DNA from: Tepidiformaceae bacterium
GTDB taxonomy: Bacteria > Chloroflexota > Dehalococcoidia > Tepidiformales > Tepidiformaceae
DNA length: 64,000 nt
Assembly (NCBI GenBank): GCA_958295975.1
Contig: OY282446.1
Span: 1,961,289-2,025,288, forward strand
Direction of reading: 5' to 3'
Under the pieces are notes generated by a model that worked only from the letters and a program-made list of their open reading frames with translations, had not been told where the DNA came from and ran no database searches. Both the position numbers and the translations under genes were made by a program. Positions 18,542 to 28,926 of the stretch are shown here, piece after piece (positions within the stretch are counted from its first letter, which is position 1; the number at the start of each line of letters is the position of its first letter).

Positions 18542-19831
18542 ATGCGCTATTTCCTGTGGACCGTCGGCTGCCAGATGAACGTGGCGGACAGCAAGAAGCT
18601 GGCCGCGGGCTTCGAGCGCCTCGGCCTCGAGCGCGCCCCCGACGCCGCCAGCGCCGACGTCGCCGTGGTCAACACCTGCAGCGTGCGCCAGCACGCCGAG
18701 GACCGCGCCGCCTCGATGCTGGGGCGGCTGCGCCTGCTCAAGGAGGCGCGCCCTGCCTTCAAAATCGCCGTCATGGGCTGCATGGTGGGCCCGCGCGCGG
18801 AGGCGCTCGAACGGCGCTTCCCCTTCGTCGACGCCTTCGCGCGGCCCCAGCAATTCGCGCCCGTGCTGGCGCTGGCGGAGGAACCGGCGGAGGACCTCGG
18901 CGGCGAATTCTGGCCCTCCACCTTCGCCGCGCCCGACGGCCCCACCGCGTTCGTGCCCGTCGTCCACGGCTGCGACAAGTTCTGCACCTACTGCATCGTG
19001 CCCTACCGGCGGGGCCGCGAGCGCAGCCGCCCCATCAACGAGATCGCGCGCGAGGTCGCCTGGCTCACGGCCCGCGGCGTGCGCGAGGTGACGCTGCTCG
19101 GCCAGACCGTCGAGGCCTACGGCCACGACCTCGACGGCCAGCCCGACCTCGGTGACCTCATGCGCGCGCTCTCCGCCGACGAGCGGCTGGCGCGCATCCG
19201 CTTCCTCACTTCCTATCCGAAGGACATGACCGCCCGCATCCTCGCCGCCGTGGCCGGGCTGCCGAAGGTGATGGAGTGCTTCTCGCTGCCCGTGCAGGCG
19301 GGCAGCGACGCCGTGCTCGCCTCCATGCGCCGCGGCTACGCGAAGGCCGGGTACGTGGCCAAGGTGGCCGAGGTGCGCGCGCTCATGCCCGACGCGGGCA
19401 TCACCACCGACATCATCGTGGGCTACCCGGGCGAGACCGAAGCCGACTTCGCGGAGACGCTGGCGCTGCTGGAGGAACTGCGCTTCGACAAGGTGCACGT
19501 GGCCGCCTACTCGCCCCGTCCGGGCACCATCGCCCACCGCACGATGGCCGACGACGTGCCCGCCGAGGTGAAAGCGGAGCGCCTCCAGCGCGTGCAGGCC
19601 GTGGAGGAGCGCATCTCGCGCGAACGCAACGCCGCCTGCCTGGGCACCGTGCAGACGATTCTGGTGGAGGGCGTGAACGCGAAGGGCCAGCCCTACGGGC
19701 GCACGCGCGCGGGCCGCCTCGTCCATCTGGACGCGCCCGCCCGCGCGGGCGCGCTCGCGGACGTGCGCATCGAGCACGCGGGTCCCTTCGCCCTGCGCGG
19801 CACGGCGCTGGACGCGCTGGCGCTGGTGTGA
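18542..19831 (+). CDS. miaB: tRNA-2-methylthio-N6-dimethylallyladenosine synthase
   Basis: A 429-residue radical-SAM methylthiotransferase that adds the 2-methylthio group to i6A37 of tRNAs. The three N-terminal cluster cysteines are Cys10, Cys46 and Cys80; the radical-SAM triad is Cys144, Cys148 and Cys151 (GCDKFCTYC, followed by IVPYRRGRERSR). A C-terminal TRAM domain for RNA binding covers about 365-429. Motifs are intact and the length is normal. It lies 24 bases after tRNA-Ser on the same strand and may share its transcript. Confidence 0.94.
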   Translation: MRYFLWTVGCQMNVADSKKLAAGFERLGLERAPDAASADVAVVNTCSVRQHAEDRAASMLGRLRLLKEARPAFKIAVMGCMVGPRAEALERRFPFVDAFARPQQFAPVLALAEEPAEDLGGEFWPSTFAAPDGPTAFVPVVHGCDKFCTYCIVPYRRGRERSRPINEIAREVAWLTARGVREVTLLGQTVEAYGHDLDGQPDLGDLMRALSADERLARIRFLTSYPKDMTARILAAVAGLPKVMECFSLPVQAGSDAVLASMRRGYAKAGYVAKVAEVRALMPDAGITTDIIVGYPGETEADFAETLALLEELRFDKVHVAAYSPRPGTIAHRTMADDVPAEVKAERLQRVQAVEERISRERNAACLGTVQTILVEGVNAKGQPYGRTRAGRLVHLDAPARAGALADVRIEHAGPFALRGTALDALALV

Positions 19832-19846
19832 GGGACGCGGGGGCCG

Positions 19847-20242
19847 TCACGCCATCCGCTCAATGCCCGGGCAGTCGTCGAATTCGCGGTCGAAGCTCAG
19901 GATGCGGCTGATGCCCGCCTCGCGCATGACCGCCACATGCAGGGCGTCCCGCGCGGTGATGGTGTAGGTGGAGCGCAGAACCCCTCTGGCAGCGCGAATC
20001 TCGGCCATGCCGTACCCCAGCACGTCGTCAACGACCGCATCCAGCACCTCGAACGCGGGGTCGATGGCCTCGGTGCGCCGAATCGCCACGTACCGGTGGA
20101 GGATCTCCTGGTAGACCTCCACGTCGGTCACCAGATGCTCTCCGGCGCGTACGAGCTGCCGCAGCAATTCGGCGGCGCGGCCCTTGTTCGGGTGGGGCTT
20201 GCCCACCAGGTACATCGGGATGTTGGAGTCGACGAAGATCAC
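19847..20242 (-). CDS. PIN-domain ribonuclease, VapC-like toxin
   Basis: A 131-residue PIN domain with the expected acidic residues: Asp5 (VIFVDSN), Glu in EVYQEIL, Asp in TARDALHVAVM, and Asp in ILSFDREFD. Such proteins are Mg-dependent RNases that cleave tRNA or rRNA when not neutralised. It starts at GTG and overlaps the upstream small gene by four bases (GTGA), the usual antitoxin-toxin arrangement. The pair sits between miaB and a P450 gene and is a plausible type II toxin-antitoxin module. Confidence 0.87.
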   Translation of the reverse strand: MIFVDSNIPMYLVGKPHPNKGRAAELLRQLVRAGEHLVTDVEVYQEILHRYVAIRRTEAIDPAFEVLDAVVDDVLGYGMAEIRAARGVLRSTYTITARDALHVAVMREAGISRILSFDREFDDCPGIERMA

Positions 20243-20403
20243 CGGACGTCGTAGCCCTCGGCGATCTCCTCCAGCATGGCCGTGATGGGGGCCGTCGGGA
20301 ACTCGTGGCGGGTGGCGGCGTCGATGGCGCGCAGCTTCCGTTCGGAGCGCGTCTGGCGCTCCCGTTCGCGGGCGCCGGTGGGGCGGTCCGTCAGTGCGGT
20401 CAT
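20239..20403 (-). CDS. Putative antitoxin of the PIN-domain toxin
   Basis: A 54-residue charged protein (TALTDRPTGARERERQ...) directly upstream of the PIN toxin and overlapping it by four bases. The N-terminal half is basic and may bind DNA, and the C-terminal part (AMLEEIAEGYDVR) may contact the toxin; both are inferred from position. A GGGAGG Shine-Dalgarno lies upstream of the ATG at 20403. I do not recognise a standard antitoxin fold. Confidence 0.6.
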   Translation of the reverse strand: MTALTDRPTGARERERQTRSERKLRAIDAATRHEFPTAPITAMLEEIAEGYDVR

Positions 20404-20488
20404 GGTTCGCCTCCCGCGGGCCGAAGCCCGTGCGCGCGCAGGGTACCACATCGCGCGTTCCCGCGCAGCGTGCCGCGTTCCACCGGCG

Positions 20489-21715
20489 CTATGCTTTCTC
20501 GAACCGGAGCCACAGTTCGCGGAAGCCGCGGATGACGTGGTTCGGGCCGTGGCGGAAGTCGTTCCGCCCGGGGCTGTAGCGGATGTTCGCCAGCCGCGCG
20601 AGCAGGCGCTCGAAGGCGATGCGCCCCTCCATGCGCGCCAGCGGCGCCCCGATGCAGTAGTGCACGCCCGCGCCGAAGGCCGCGTGCCGCTTCGCCCCGG
20701 CGCGGTGGATGTCGAAGGCGTCGGGGTCGTCCCAGTGCGCCGGATCGCGGTTGGCGGCGGCGTAGAAGACGGAGAGGCGCGCGCCCGCGGGCACCTTCAC
20801 GCCCCCGACCTCGGCGTCCGCGAGGGCGCGGCGCTGGAGCTGCTGCACGGGCGACTCGACGCGCAGCGCCTCCTCCACGAAGTTGGGGATGAGCGACGGG
20901 TCCGCGCGCAGCTCGGCCAGCCGCTCGGGGTGCTCCAGCAGCAGCCACATGCCGCTGTCCACCATGTTCAGCGTCGTCTCCGTGCCGCCCATGAGCAGCG
21001 TCACCAGCATCCCCTGCAGCTCCTGCTCGTGCAGGCGGCGCCCGCCGAAGCCCGGCAGGGGCGCGGTCACGAGGTGCGTGAGCAGGTCGCCGCGGGGATG
21101 GCGGCGGCGCTCTTCCGCCAGCGCCAGCAGGTAGCGCCGGAACTCCTCGCCGCTGGCCTGCAGTTCCGCCAGCCGCTCGCGCCCGACCAGCCCGAAGGCC
21201 GCGCCCATGCTCTCGATGGTGTCGTCCACCCAGGCGGTCACGCGGGGCACGTCCTCGTCGCCGATGCCCATCAGTTCGACGAACACGAGCACCGTGAGCG
21301 GCGTCGAGAACCGCCGCCCCAGCTCCACCTCGCCGTCGTCGATGAAGCGGTCGATGAGGCCGTCGATGATGGCGCGCACGCGCGGCTCGAACGGCTCCAG
21401 CCCGCGCAGCGAAAGCCAGGGCCCGGCCAGGCGGCGGTAGTGCGTGTGCTCCGGCGGATCGCTGGCGGGCAGCGCGCCGGTCTCGCGCGCGCGCGCCGCC
21501 TCCTCCGGCGAGAGGCCGTGCGGGTCCAGCCCGACGAGGTTCGAGAAGAGGTCCGCGCGCTTGAGCACGAACTGCACGTCCTCCCAGCGCGAGACGATCC
21601 AGACGTCGTTCTCCTCGAGGTGGTAGACGCCCCGCTCGCGCATGCGCTCGTGCAGCGGGTAGGGGCACTCGATGGCCTCGGCGGTGTAGGGGTTGGGCGC
21701 GGCGTCGGCGGTCAT
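20489..21715 (-). CDS. Cytochrome P450
   Basis: A 408-residue soluble bacterial-type P450 monooxygenase. Hallmarks: I-helix MGGTETTLN, the K-helix ExxR as EALR, and the heme loop FGAGVHYCIG with Cys354 as thiolate ligand. The DPPEHTHYRRL motif is typical of class I P450s, which need a ferredoxin and reductase; none lies nearby. Substrate unknown. A TAGACT box ends seven bases before the ATG, indicating a leaderless mRNA. It is divergent from the sdh operon. Confidence 0.94.
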   Translation of the reverse strand: MTADAAPNPYTAEAIECPYPLHERMRERGVYHLEENDVWIVSRWEDVQFVLKRADLFSNLVGLDPHGLSPEEAARARETGALPASDPPEHTHYRRLAGPWLSLRGLEPFEPRVRAIIDGLIDRFIDDGEVELGRRFSTPLTVLVFVELMGIGDEDVPRVTAWVDDTIESMGAAFGLVGRERLAELQASGEEFRRYLLALAEERRRHPRGDLLTHLVTAPLPGFGGRRLHEQELQGMLVTLLMGGTETTLNMVDSGMWLLLEHPERLAELRADPSLIPNFVEEALRVESPVQQLQRRALADAEVGGVKVPAGARLSVFYAAANRDPAHWDDPDAFDIHRAGAKRHAAFGAGVHYCIGAPLARMEGRIAFERLLARLANIRYSPGRNDFRHGPNHVIRGFRELWLRFEKA

Positions 21716-21722
21716 GCGCGCC

Positions 21723-21728
21723 AGTCTA
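21723..21728 (-). promoter_or_regulatory. -10 box (TAGACT) for the leaderless P450 gene
   Basis: TAGACT on the minus strand ends seven bases before the ATG at 21715, with no Shine-Dalgarno. Confidence 0.5.
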
Positions 21729-21817
21729 CGCGCCGCGGGCCGAATTGCCCGCTTCGGGGCGCGGCGGTAGGATGCCGAAGGCTCGCCGCGAGCGGGCCAG
21801 TGCGTTCCGAGGTGACC

Positions 21818-22618
21818 ATGGCACAGGCCGTCGCCGCGCCCCTTCGTCGTGGATTCCTGACCACGCTCCGGCACGACCGCTGGTGGGTTGAGCCCGCCCT
21901 CGTGTTCGTCAGCCTCTCTCTCTTCTTCGGCTGGCTCACGGCCTCCATCGTGATGGACTGGGGGCCGTTCGGGAACTACGAGGTGGAGGGCACGCACCTG
22001 CTCTCGCCCGTGTTCGAGCCCACCTGGCTCACGGCCATCAACGCCGACTGGAAGGGCGCGTGGTACCTCTCGCCCGCCTTCATCGTGCTCATCGGGCCGG
22101 TGCCCTTCCGCGCCACCTGCTACTACTACCGCCGCGCCTACTACCGCTCCTACTTCCTCAGCCCGCCCGCCTGCGCCGTGGGCGACGTTGCCCCCTCGTA
22201 CAGGGGCGAGTCGCGCTTCCCCCTGATCATGCAGAACGCGCACCGCTACGTGATGTACGTGGCGCTCGTGTTCGTGCCCCTGCTCTGGATCGGCGCCATC
22301 CGCAGCTTCCACGTGCCCGGCGAGGGCTGGGGCATCGGCATCGGCTCCGTCCTGCTCGCGCTCAACGCCTTCCTGCTGATGATGTACACCTTCTCCTGCC
22401 ACTCGCTGCGCCACTTCGTGGGCGGCGGGCTCAACTGCTTCAGCTGCTCGGCCTGGACGCGCGCGCGCAAGCGCGTCTGGGACTACGTGAGCCTCTGGAA
22501 CGAGGGCCACCGCTTCTGGGCCTGGTCCAGCCTGCTCGTGATCGTGGCCGTCGACGTCTACATCCGCCTCGTGGCCAACGGCCAGATCACGGACCCGAAC
22601 ACCTGGAGCAGGTTCTAG
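21818..22618 (+). CDS. sdhC: Succinate dehydrogenase membrane anchor subunit
   Basis: A 266-residue integral membrane protein with about five hydrophobic spans, placed ahead of the flavoprotein and iron-sulfur genes. It is a single large anchor of the type seen in Actinobacteria and Chloroflexota and not the SdhC/SdhD pair. Histidines in membrane context (NAHRYVMY, SCHSLRHFVGG) are candidates for heme b or quinone sites. A GAGGTG Shine-Dalgarno precedes the ATG, and a TAGGAT box lies at 21767-21772. SdhA follows three bases after the stop. Confidence 0.85.
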   Translation: MAQAVAAPLRRGFLTTLRHDRWWVEPALVFVSLSLFFGWLTASIVMDWGPFGNYEVEGTHLLSPVFEPTWLTAINADWKGAWYLSPAFIVLIGPVPFRATCYYYRRAYYRSYFLSPPACAVGDVAPSYRGESRFPLIMQNAHRYVMYVALVFVPLLWIGAIRSFHVPGEGWGIGIGSVLLALNAFLLMMYTFSCHSLRHFVGGGLNCFSCSAWTRARKRVWDYVSLWNEGHRFWAWSSLLVIVAVDVYIRLVANGQITDPNTWSRF

Positions 22619-22621
22619 GCC

Positions 22622-24412
22622 ATGCCCGAGTACGAACGCCACGACTACGACGTGATCGTCATCGGCGCGGGCGGGGCGGGGCTGCGCGCCGCCATCGAGG
22701 CCTCCGCGCGGGGCTGCCGCACGGCCCTCGTCTGCAAGTCGCTGCTGGGCAAGGCGCACACGGTCATGGCCGAGGGCGGCATCGCCGCGGCCCTCGGCAA
22801 CGTCTGGCCCCAGGACAACTGGGAAGTGCATTTCCGCGACACCATGCGCGGCGGCAAGATGCTCAACAACTGGCGCATGGCCCAGCTCCACGCGCAGGAG
22901 GCCCCCGAGCGCGTGCGCGAGCTGGAGGAGTGGGGCGCGCTCTTCGACCGCACGAACGACGGGCGCATCCTGCAGCGCGACTTCGGCGGCCACCGCTACG
23001 CGCGCCTCGCCCACGTGGGCGACCGCACCGGCCTCGAGCTGATCCGCACGCTCCAGCAGCACGCCGTGCACAAGGGCATCGACGTGTTCATGGAGTGCAC
23101 CGTCACGCGCCTGCTCAAGGACGGCGACCGCGTCTCCGGAGCGGTCGCCTACTGGCGCGAGAGCGGCAACCTCGTCGTCTTCGCGGCGAAGGCGGTGGTG
23201 CTGGCCACGGGCGGCGTGGGCAAGGCCTTCGCCGTCACCTCCAACTCCTGGGAATACACCGGCGACGGCCACGCGCTGGCCTACGAGGCCGGGGCCGAGC
23301 TCATCGACATGGAGTGCGTGCAGTTCCACCCCACGGGCATGGTCTGGCCGCCGAGCGTGCGCGGCATCCTCGTCACCGAGGGCGTGCGCGGCGACGGCGG
23401 CACGCTGCGAAACAGCGACGGCGAGCGCTTCATGTTCGACTACATCCCCGATTTCTTCCGCGCCGAGACCGCCGACACGGTCGCGGAGGCGGACGCCTGG
23501 TACGAGGACAAGGAGAACAACCGCCGCACGCCCGACCTGCTGCCCCGCGACGAGGTGGCGCGCGCCATCAACGCCGAGGTCAAGGCCGGGCGCGGCAGCC
23601 CCCATGGCGGCGTCTTCCTCGACATCGCCGCGCGCCGCCCGGCGGAGTACATCCGCCGCCGCCTGCCCAGCATGTACCACCAGTTCAAGCAGCTCGCCGA
23701 CGTGGACATCACCGCCCAGTCCATGGAGGTGGGCCCCACCATGCACTACATCATGGGCGGCGTGCGCGTGGACGCCGACACCGCGGCCACCACCGTGCCC
23801 GGCCTCTTCGCCGCGGGCGAGTGCGCGGGCGGCATGCACGGGGCCAACCGCCTCGGCGGCAACTCGCTCTCCGACCTCGTGGTGTTCGGGCGGCGCGCGG
23901 GGATGGGCGCCGCCGCGGACGCCGCCGCCGTGGACGCCCCCGCCGTGGACGACGCCCAGGTGGAGGCCGTGGCGGCGGAGATGAACGCCCCCTTCGCGCG
24001 CGAGGACGGCGAGGGCCCCTACGACATCCAGCGCGACCTGCAGGAGACCATGCACACGCTGGCCGGCATCATCCGCACGGAGGCCGAGCTGCTGGAGGCG
24101 CGCGAGCGCATCGCGGCGCTCCGGGAGCGCGCCGCCCGCGTGCGCGTCCACGGCCACCGCCAGTACAACCCGGGCTGGCACCTGGCCCTCGACCTGCCCG
24201 CCCTGCTCACCGTCTCCGAGGCCACGGCGCGGGCGGCCAACCTGCGCCGGGAGAGCCGCGGCGGCCATACCCGCGACGACTACCCCGACCCCGACGACGG
24301 CTGGGGCGGGCGCAACGTCGTCGTCCGCCGGGGCGCGGACGGCGCGATGGACGTTTCCACCGCGCCCCTGCCCGAAATGCCCGCCGAACTGCGGCGCCTG
24401 TTCGAGGAGTAG
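22622..24412 (+). CDS. sdhA: Succinate dehydrogenase flavoprotein subunit
   Basis: A 596-residue FAD subunit that oxidises succinate to fumarate in the TCA cycle and respiratory chain. The dinucleotide fold VIGAGGAGLRAA is at residues 13-24, and His46 in AHTVMAEGGIAAAL is the likely covalent FAD attachment site. Substrate-binding motifs HPTGMVWPPSVRG and TEGVRGDGG and the capping-domain signature are present, as is the helical C-terminal domain (QYNPGWHLALDL). It sits between the anchor and the iron-sulfur subunit. Confidence 0.95.
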   Translation: MPEYERHDYDVIVIGAGGAGLRAAIEASARGCRTALVCKSLLGKAHTVMAEGGIAAALGNVWPQDNWEVHFRDTMRGGKMLNNWRMAQLHAQEAPERVRELEEWGALFDRTNDGRILQRDFGGHRYARLAHVGDRTGLELIRTLQQHAVHKGIDVFMECTVTRLLKDGDRVSGAVAYWRESGNLVVFAAKAVVLATGGVGKAFAVTSNSWEYTGDGHALAYEAGAELIDMECVQFHPTGMVWPPSVRGILVTEGVRGDGGTLRNSDGERFMFDYIPDFFRAETADTVAEADAWYEDKENNRRTPDLLPRDEVARAINAEVKAGRGSPHGGVFLDIAARRPAEYIRRRLPSMYHQFKQLADVDITAQSMEVGPTMHYIMGGVRVDADTAATTVPGLFAAGECAGGMHGANRLGGNSLSDLVVFGRRAGMGAAADAAAVDAPAVDDAQVEAVAAEMNAPFAREDGEGPYDIQRDLQETMHTLAGIIRTEAELLEARERIAALRERAARVRVHGHRQYNPGWHLALDLPALLTVSEATARAANLRRESRGGHTRDDYPDPDDGWGGRNVVVRRGADGAMDVSTAPLPEMPAELRRLFEE

Positions 24413-24418
24413 CGAGCC

Positions 24419-25174
24419 ATGAACGAGACGGTGAACGTGCGCGTGTTCCGCGGGGACGCCGAAAGCGGCGGCTGGCGCGACTACGCCGTCGAGGTCGAGG
24501 AAGGACAGGTCGTCCTCGACGTGATCCACCGCATCCAGGCCACGCAGGCCCCCGACCTGGCCGTGCGCTGGAACTGCAAGGCGGGCAAGTGCGGCTCCTG
24601 CAGCGCCGAGATCAACGGCCAGCCGCGCCTCATGTGCATGACGCGCATGAACCTCTTCGCGCCCGGCGAGCCGATCACCGTCGCGCCCATGAAGACCTGG
24701 CCCCTCGTGCGCGACCTCGTGACCGACGTCTCCTTCAACTACGAGACGGCGAAGACCATCCCCGCCTTCAAACCGCGCCCGCCCGAGGCCGACGGCTTCT
24801 GGCGCATGCAGCAGGAGGACATCGAGCGCGGGCAGGAGTTCCGCAAGTGCATCGAGTGCTTCCTCTGCCAGGACGTCTGCCACGTCATCCGCGATCACCC
24901 CGCGAACAAGGCCGCCTTCGCCGGGCCGCGCTTCTTCGTGCGCCTCGCCGAGCTGGAGATGCACCCGCTCGACACGGAGGACCGCCTCGAACTGGCCCGC
25001 CGCGACGCGGGCGTGGGCTACTGCAACATCACCAAGTGCTGCACCGAGGTCTGCCCCGAAAACATCCACATCACGGACAACGCCATCATCCCCCTCAAGG
25101 AGCGCGTGGCCGACCGCTACTTCGACCCCGTGCGCTGGCTCGGCGGCAAGCTCTTCGGACGCCGCCGCCCCTGA
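24419..25174 (+). CDS. sdhB: Succinate dehydrogenase iron-sulfur subunit
   Basis: A 251-residue subunit that passes electrons from FAD to quinone. The [2Fe-2S] site is in CKAGKCGSCSAEINGQ with the distal Cys in LMCM; the C-terminal 4Fe-4S and 3Fe-4S ligands are in CIECFLCQDVC and CNITKCCTEVCPE. It follows sdhA by six bases. Directly after its stop comes an unrelated DNA methyltransferase-HNH gene, probably co-transcribed by read-through. Confidence 0.95.
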   Translation: MNETVNVRVFRGDAESGGWRDYAVEVEEGQVVLDVIHRIQATQAPDLAVRWNCKAGKCGSCSAEINGQPRLMCMTRMNLFAPGEPITVAPMKTWPLVRDLVTDVSFNYETAKTIPAFKPRPPEADGFWRMQQEDIERGQEFRKCIECFLCQDVCHVIRDHPANKAAFAGPRFFVRLAELEMHPLDTEDRLELARRDAGVGYCNITKCCTEVCPENIHITDNAIIPLKERVADRYFDPVRWLGGKLFGRRRP

Positions 25175-25184
25175 GCGACGCCTC

Positions 25185-26801
25185 ATGCCCGAACCCAACT
25201 TCCGCAACCGCACGCTCTTCCACGGCGACAACCTCAAGTTCCTCCAGGCCATCGACTCCGGCACGATCCACCTCATCGCCACGGACCCGCCCTTCAACAA
25301 GAGCCGCGACTTCCACGCCACGCCCGACTCCCTCGCCGCCGGGGGCAAGTTCGAGGACCGCTGGCGCTGGGAAGAGGACGTCCACGCCGAATGGATCGAC
25401 GCCATCAAGGACGATAAACCCGCCGTGTGGGAAGTCATCGATACGGCGAATACGATCTGGAAGAAGAAGGGGAAGCAGAAGGAGGACGGGAGCGACATGG
25501 GCGCGTTCCTGTGCTACATGGGCGTGCGGCTCATGGAGATGCACCGCGTGCTGCGCGAGGATGGCAGTCTCTACCTGCACTGCGACACCACCGCCAGCCA
25601 CTATCTGAAAGCGATACTCGATGCGATCTTCGGGAAGAAAAACTTTCGGAATGAAGTTGTGTGGAAGCGCTACGGCTCGCATAACGACGCGACCGCCAAG
25701 TATGGAAGAGTCCACGATAATATCCTGTACTATGCGAAGTCCGATAGCGCGATCTGGACGAACGAAGCACGTGAGGAATACGATGAAGAATATATTGCCA
25801 GGTCCTATCGCAACGAAGATGAAAGAGGGAAATACACGACCGCCCCACTTCATGGCCGCACGCTGTCCGGCGGCGGATATAAATTCGAGTGGAAAGGAAT
25901 CACGGACCTTTGGCGATTCCCCCGGGCACGGCTGGATGAGATGAATGAACGGGGACTCATTCACTGGCCCAAACGCGGGAAGATTCCCCGGCGGAAAGTC
26001 TACCTTGATCGCGCCCGCGGCATTCCCGCGCGGGACGTGATTACCGACATCAAAATCGTCTCCCGGTCCGAGGACTACGGCTACCGCACGCAGAAGCCGC
26101 TAGCCCTCTACGAGCGCATCATCCGCGCGTCCTCCAACGAGGGCGACATCGTGCTTGACCCCTTCGCGGGCTGCGCTACCACCGTCGTCGCCGCCGAGCG
26201 CCTCAACCGCCAGTGGATCGGCATGGACATCTGGAATGGCGCGCACAAGGCCGTCGTCCAGCGTCTCATCACCGTTGGAAGGCTCTCGCCGTCCGGCGTG
26301 CCGGATGACATGCTCGCGGACATCACCTCGCCCGATTCGCAGGAGCGGCTCATCACCTTCGGCGAGCTCCACTACACCACCACGCCGCCCGAGCGCACGG
26401 ACGACCGCGAAATCGCTGTGCCCGCGTTCGAGCTGCCACCCCGGCTCCAGCCCGCCCCCTGGGAGCGCCTGATGCACGCGGCGATGGTGGAGATACTGGC
26501 CGACGCCCAGCGCGGCGGGTCTGCCGGCGATGTCGTGTGCGCGGGATGCGGGCGCACGCTTCCCGCGTTCTACATGGAGCTGGACCACATCCGCCCGCGC
26601 AAGGATGGCGGCGCGAACACCATCGACAACCGCGTGCTGCTGTGCGGCCCCTGCAACAACCGGAAGAAGGCGAACCTGACGCTGAGCGGTCTGTGGGCGG
26701 CGCTCAGGAAGAACGGGCGCGTGGTCTCGCCCGTGGCCGCGCGGGACGCCTTCGAGCGCGCGCAGCGCAGGGCGGAGCGTGTGAAGCGGGAGATGGCGTG
26801 A
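25185..26801 (+). CDS. DNA methyltransferase (beta class) fused to HNH nuclease, copy 1
   Basis: A 538-residue protein. The N-terminal two-thirds is an amino-methyltransferase of the beta class: catalytic DPPF motif (about residues 34-37) comes first, then a variable target-recognition region (about 150-290), then QKP and the SAM-binding DPFAGCATT. The C-terminal 110 residues carry an HNH-type domain with zinc knuckles (CAGCG ... CGPCN) around LDHIRPRKDGG. A paralogue at 60377 shares the ends but differs in the middle, where both genes become AT-richer. The gene starts ten bases after sdhB. It could be a one-chain restriction-modification enzyme or a modification enzyme with an accessory HNH; which is unknown. 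Confidence 0.87.
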   Translation: MPEPNFRNRTLFHGDNLKFLQAIDSGTIHLIATDPPFNKSRDFHATPDSLAAGGKFEDRWRWEEDVHAEWIDAIKDDKPAVWEVIDTANTIWKKKGKQKEDGSDMGAFLCYMGVRLMEMHRVLREDGSLYLHCDTTASHYLKAILDAIFGKKNFRNEVVWKRYGSHNDATAKYGRVHDNILYYAKSDSAIWTNEAREEYDEEYIARSYRNEDERGKYTTAPLHGRTLSGGGYKFEWKGITDLWRFPRARLDEMNERGLIHWPKRGKIPRRKVYLDRARGIPARDVITDIKIVSRSEDYGYRTQKPLALYERIIRASSNEGDIVLDPFAGCATTVVAAERLNRQWIGMDIWNGAHKAVVQRLITVGRLSPSGVPDDMLADITSPDSQERLITFGELHYTTTPPERTDDREIAVPAFELPPRLQPAPWERLMHAAMVEILADAQRGGSAGDVVCAGCGRTLPAFYMELDHIRPRKDGGANTIDNRVLLCGPCNNRKKANLTLSGLWAALRKNGRVVSPVAARDAFERAQRRAERVKREMA

Positions 26802-26868
26802 CCTGGCGCGGGCGCACGCGCGACCCGCTATGATGGGCGCACGCGATTCACGCGAGCGGAGCGCACCG

Positions 26869-27192
26869 ATGTTCATCGCCATGAACCAGTTCAGCGTCAA
26901 CCCCGACCGCGCGGGCGAGTTCGAGGACGTGTGGAGGGGGCGCGAGAGCTCCCTGCAGGGCCTGGACGGGTTCGTGCAGTTCTCCCTGCTCAAGGGCGAC
27001 GACCCGGGCGACTACGTCTCCCACACCATCTGGGAGTCGCGCGAGGCCTTTCTCGCCTGGGCGCAGTCCGACGATTTCCGGCGCGCGCACGCGCAGGCGG
27101 GCCCGCCCGAGGGCGTGGTCGACGGCCACCCCCGCGCCCGCTTCTACGAGGCGGTCATCGTCGAACGGGGGGCGGACGCCCCTGCCGTCTGA
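26869..27192 (+). CDS. ABM-domain protein, HmoA/heme-oxygenase-like
   Basis: A 107-residue ABM-fold protein (MFIAMNQFSVNPDRAGEFE; GFVQFSLLKGDDPGDYVSHT; IWESREAFLAW), the pattern of the antibiotic-biosynthesis-monooxygenase/HmoA family, some of which break down heme. The asparagine of NQF and the WESREAF helix fit HmoA-like proteins, but heme activity is inferred. A GCGGAG Shine-Dalgarno precedes ATG 26869, and a TATGAT box is at 26829-26834. It overlaps the start region of the following methyltransferase gene. Confidence 0.8.
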   Translation: MFIAMNQFSVNPDRAGEFEDVWRGRESSLQGLDGFVQFSLLKGDDPGDYVSHTIWESREAFLAWAQSDDFRRAHAQAGPPEGVVDGHPRARFYEAVIVERGADAPAV

Positions 27193-27795
27193 GCCCGCCG
27201 CGGACGGCCCGCTCCGCCCGGAGCACTTTCGCCGCGTCGACGAATCGGATGACGCGCGCTTCTACGCGCAGCCGCGGCTCGTCAACCACATCGACGACGC
27301 GGCCATCGCCGCCATCGGCGACCTCTACGGGCGGCTGCTGCCCGAGGGCGGCCACGTGCTCGACCTCATGGCGAGCTGGGTCTCGCACCTGCCCGCGCAG
27401 GCGCGCTACGCGGGCGTGACCGGGCTGGGGCTGAACCAGGTCGAGCTGGAGCGCAACCCCGTGCTCACGCGGCGCACGGTGCACGACCTCAACCGCGATC
27501 CGGCGCTGCCCTACGCGACGGGCGAGTTCGACGGGGCCGTGCTGAGCGTCTCCGTGCAGTACCTCACGCAGCCGGCGGCGGTGTTCGCCGAGGTGGGGCG
27601 GGCGCTGCGGCCGGGCGCGCCCTTCGCCGTGACCTTCTCGAACCGCATGTTCCCGACGAAGGCGGTGCTCGCCTGGCGGATGCTGGACGACGAGGGGCGC
27701 GCGAACCTGGTGGCGCTCTATTTCGGGGAATCGGGGGCCTTCGCGCCGCCGCGCGCCTTCGACCTCAGCCCCGCGCCGGGCCGCTCCGATCCGGT

Positions 27796-28922
<1,127 letters not shown>

Positions 28923-28926
<4 letters not shown>

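Noticed and set aside
20489-25498. A 1669-codon open frame on the minus strand across the sdh operon
   Set aside because: Only its last 408 codons (20489-21715) are real, the P450. The rest is the mirror of sdhCAB, with His/Ala/Val-rich low-complexity translation typical of antisense frames in GC-rich DNA.
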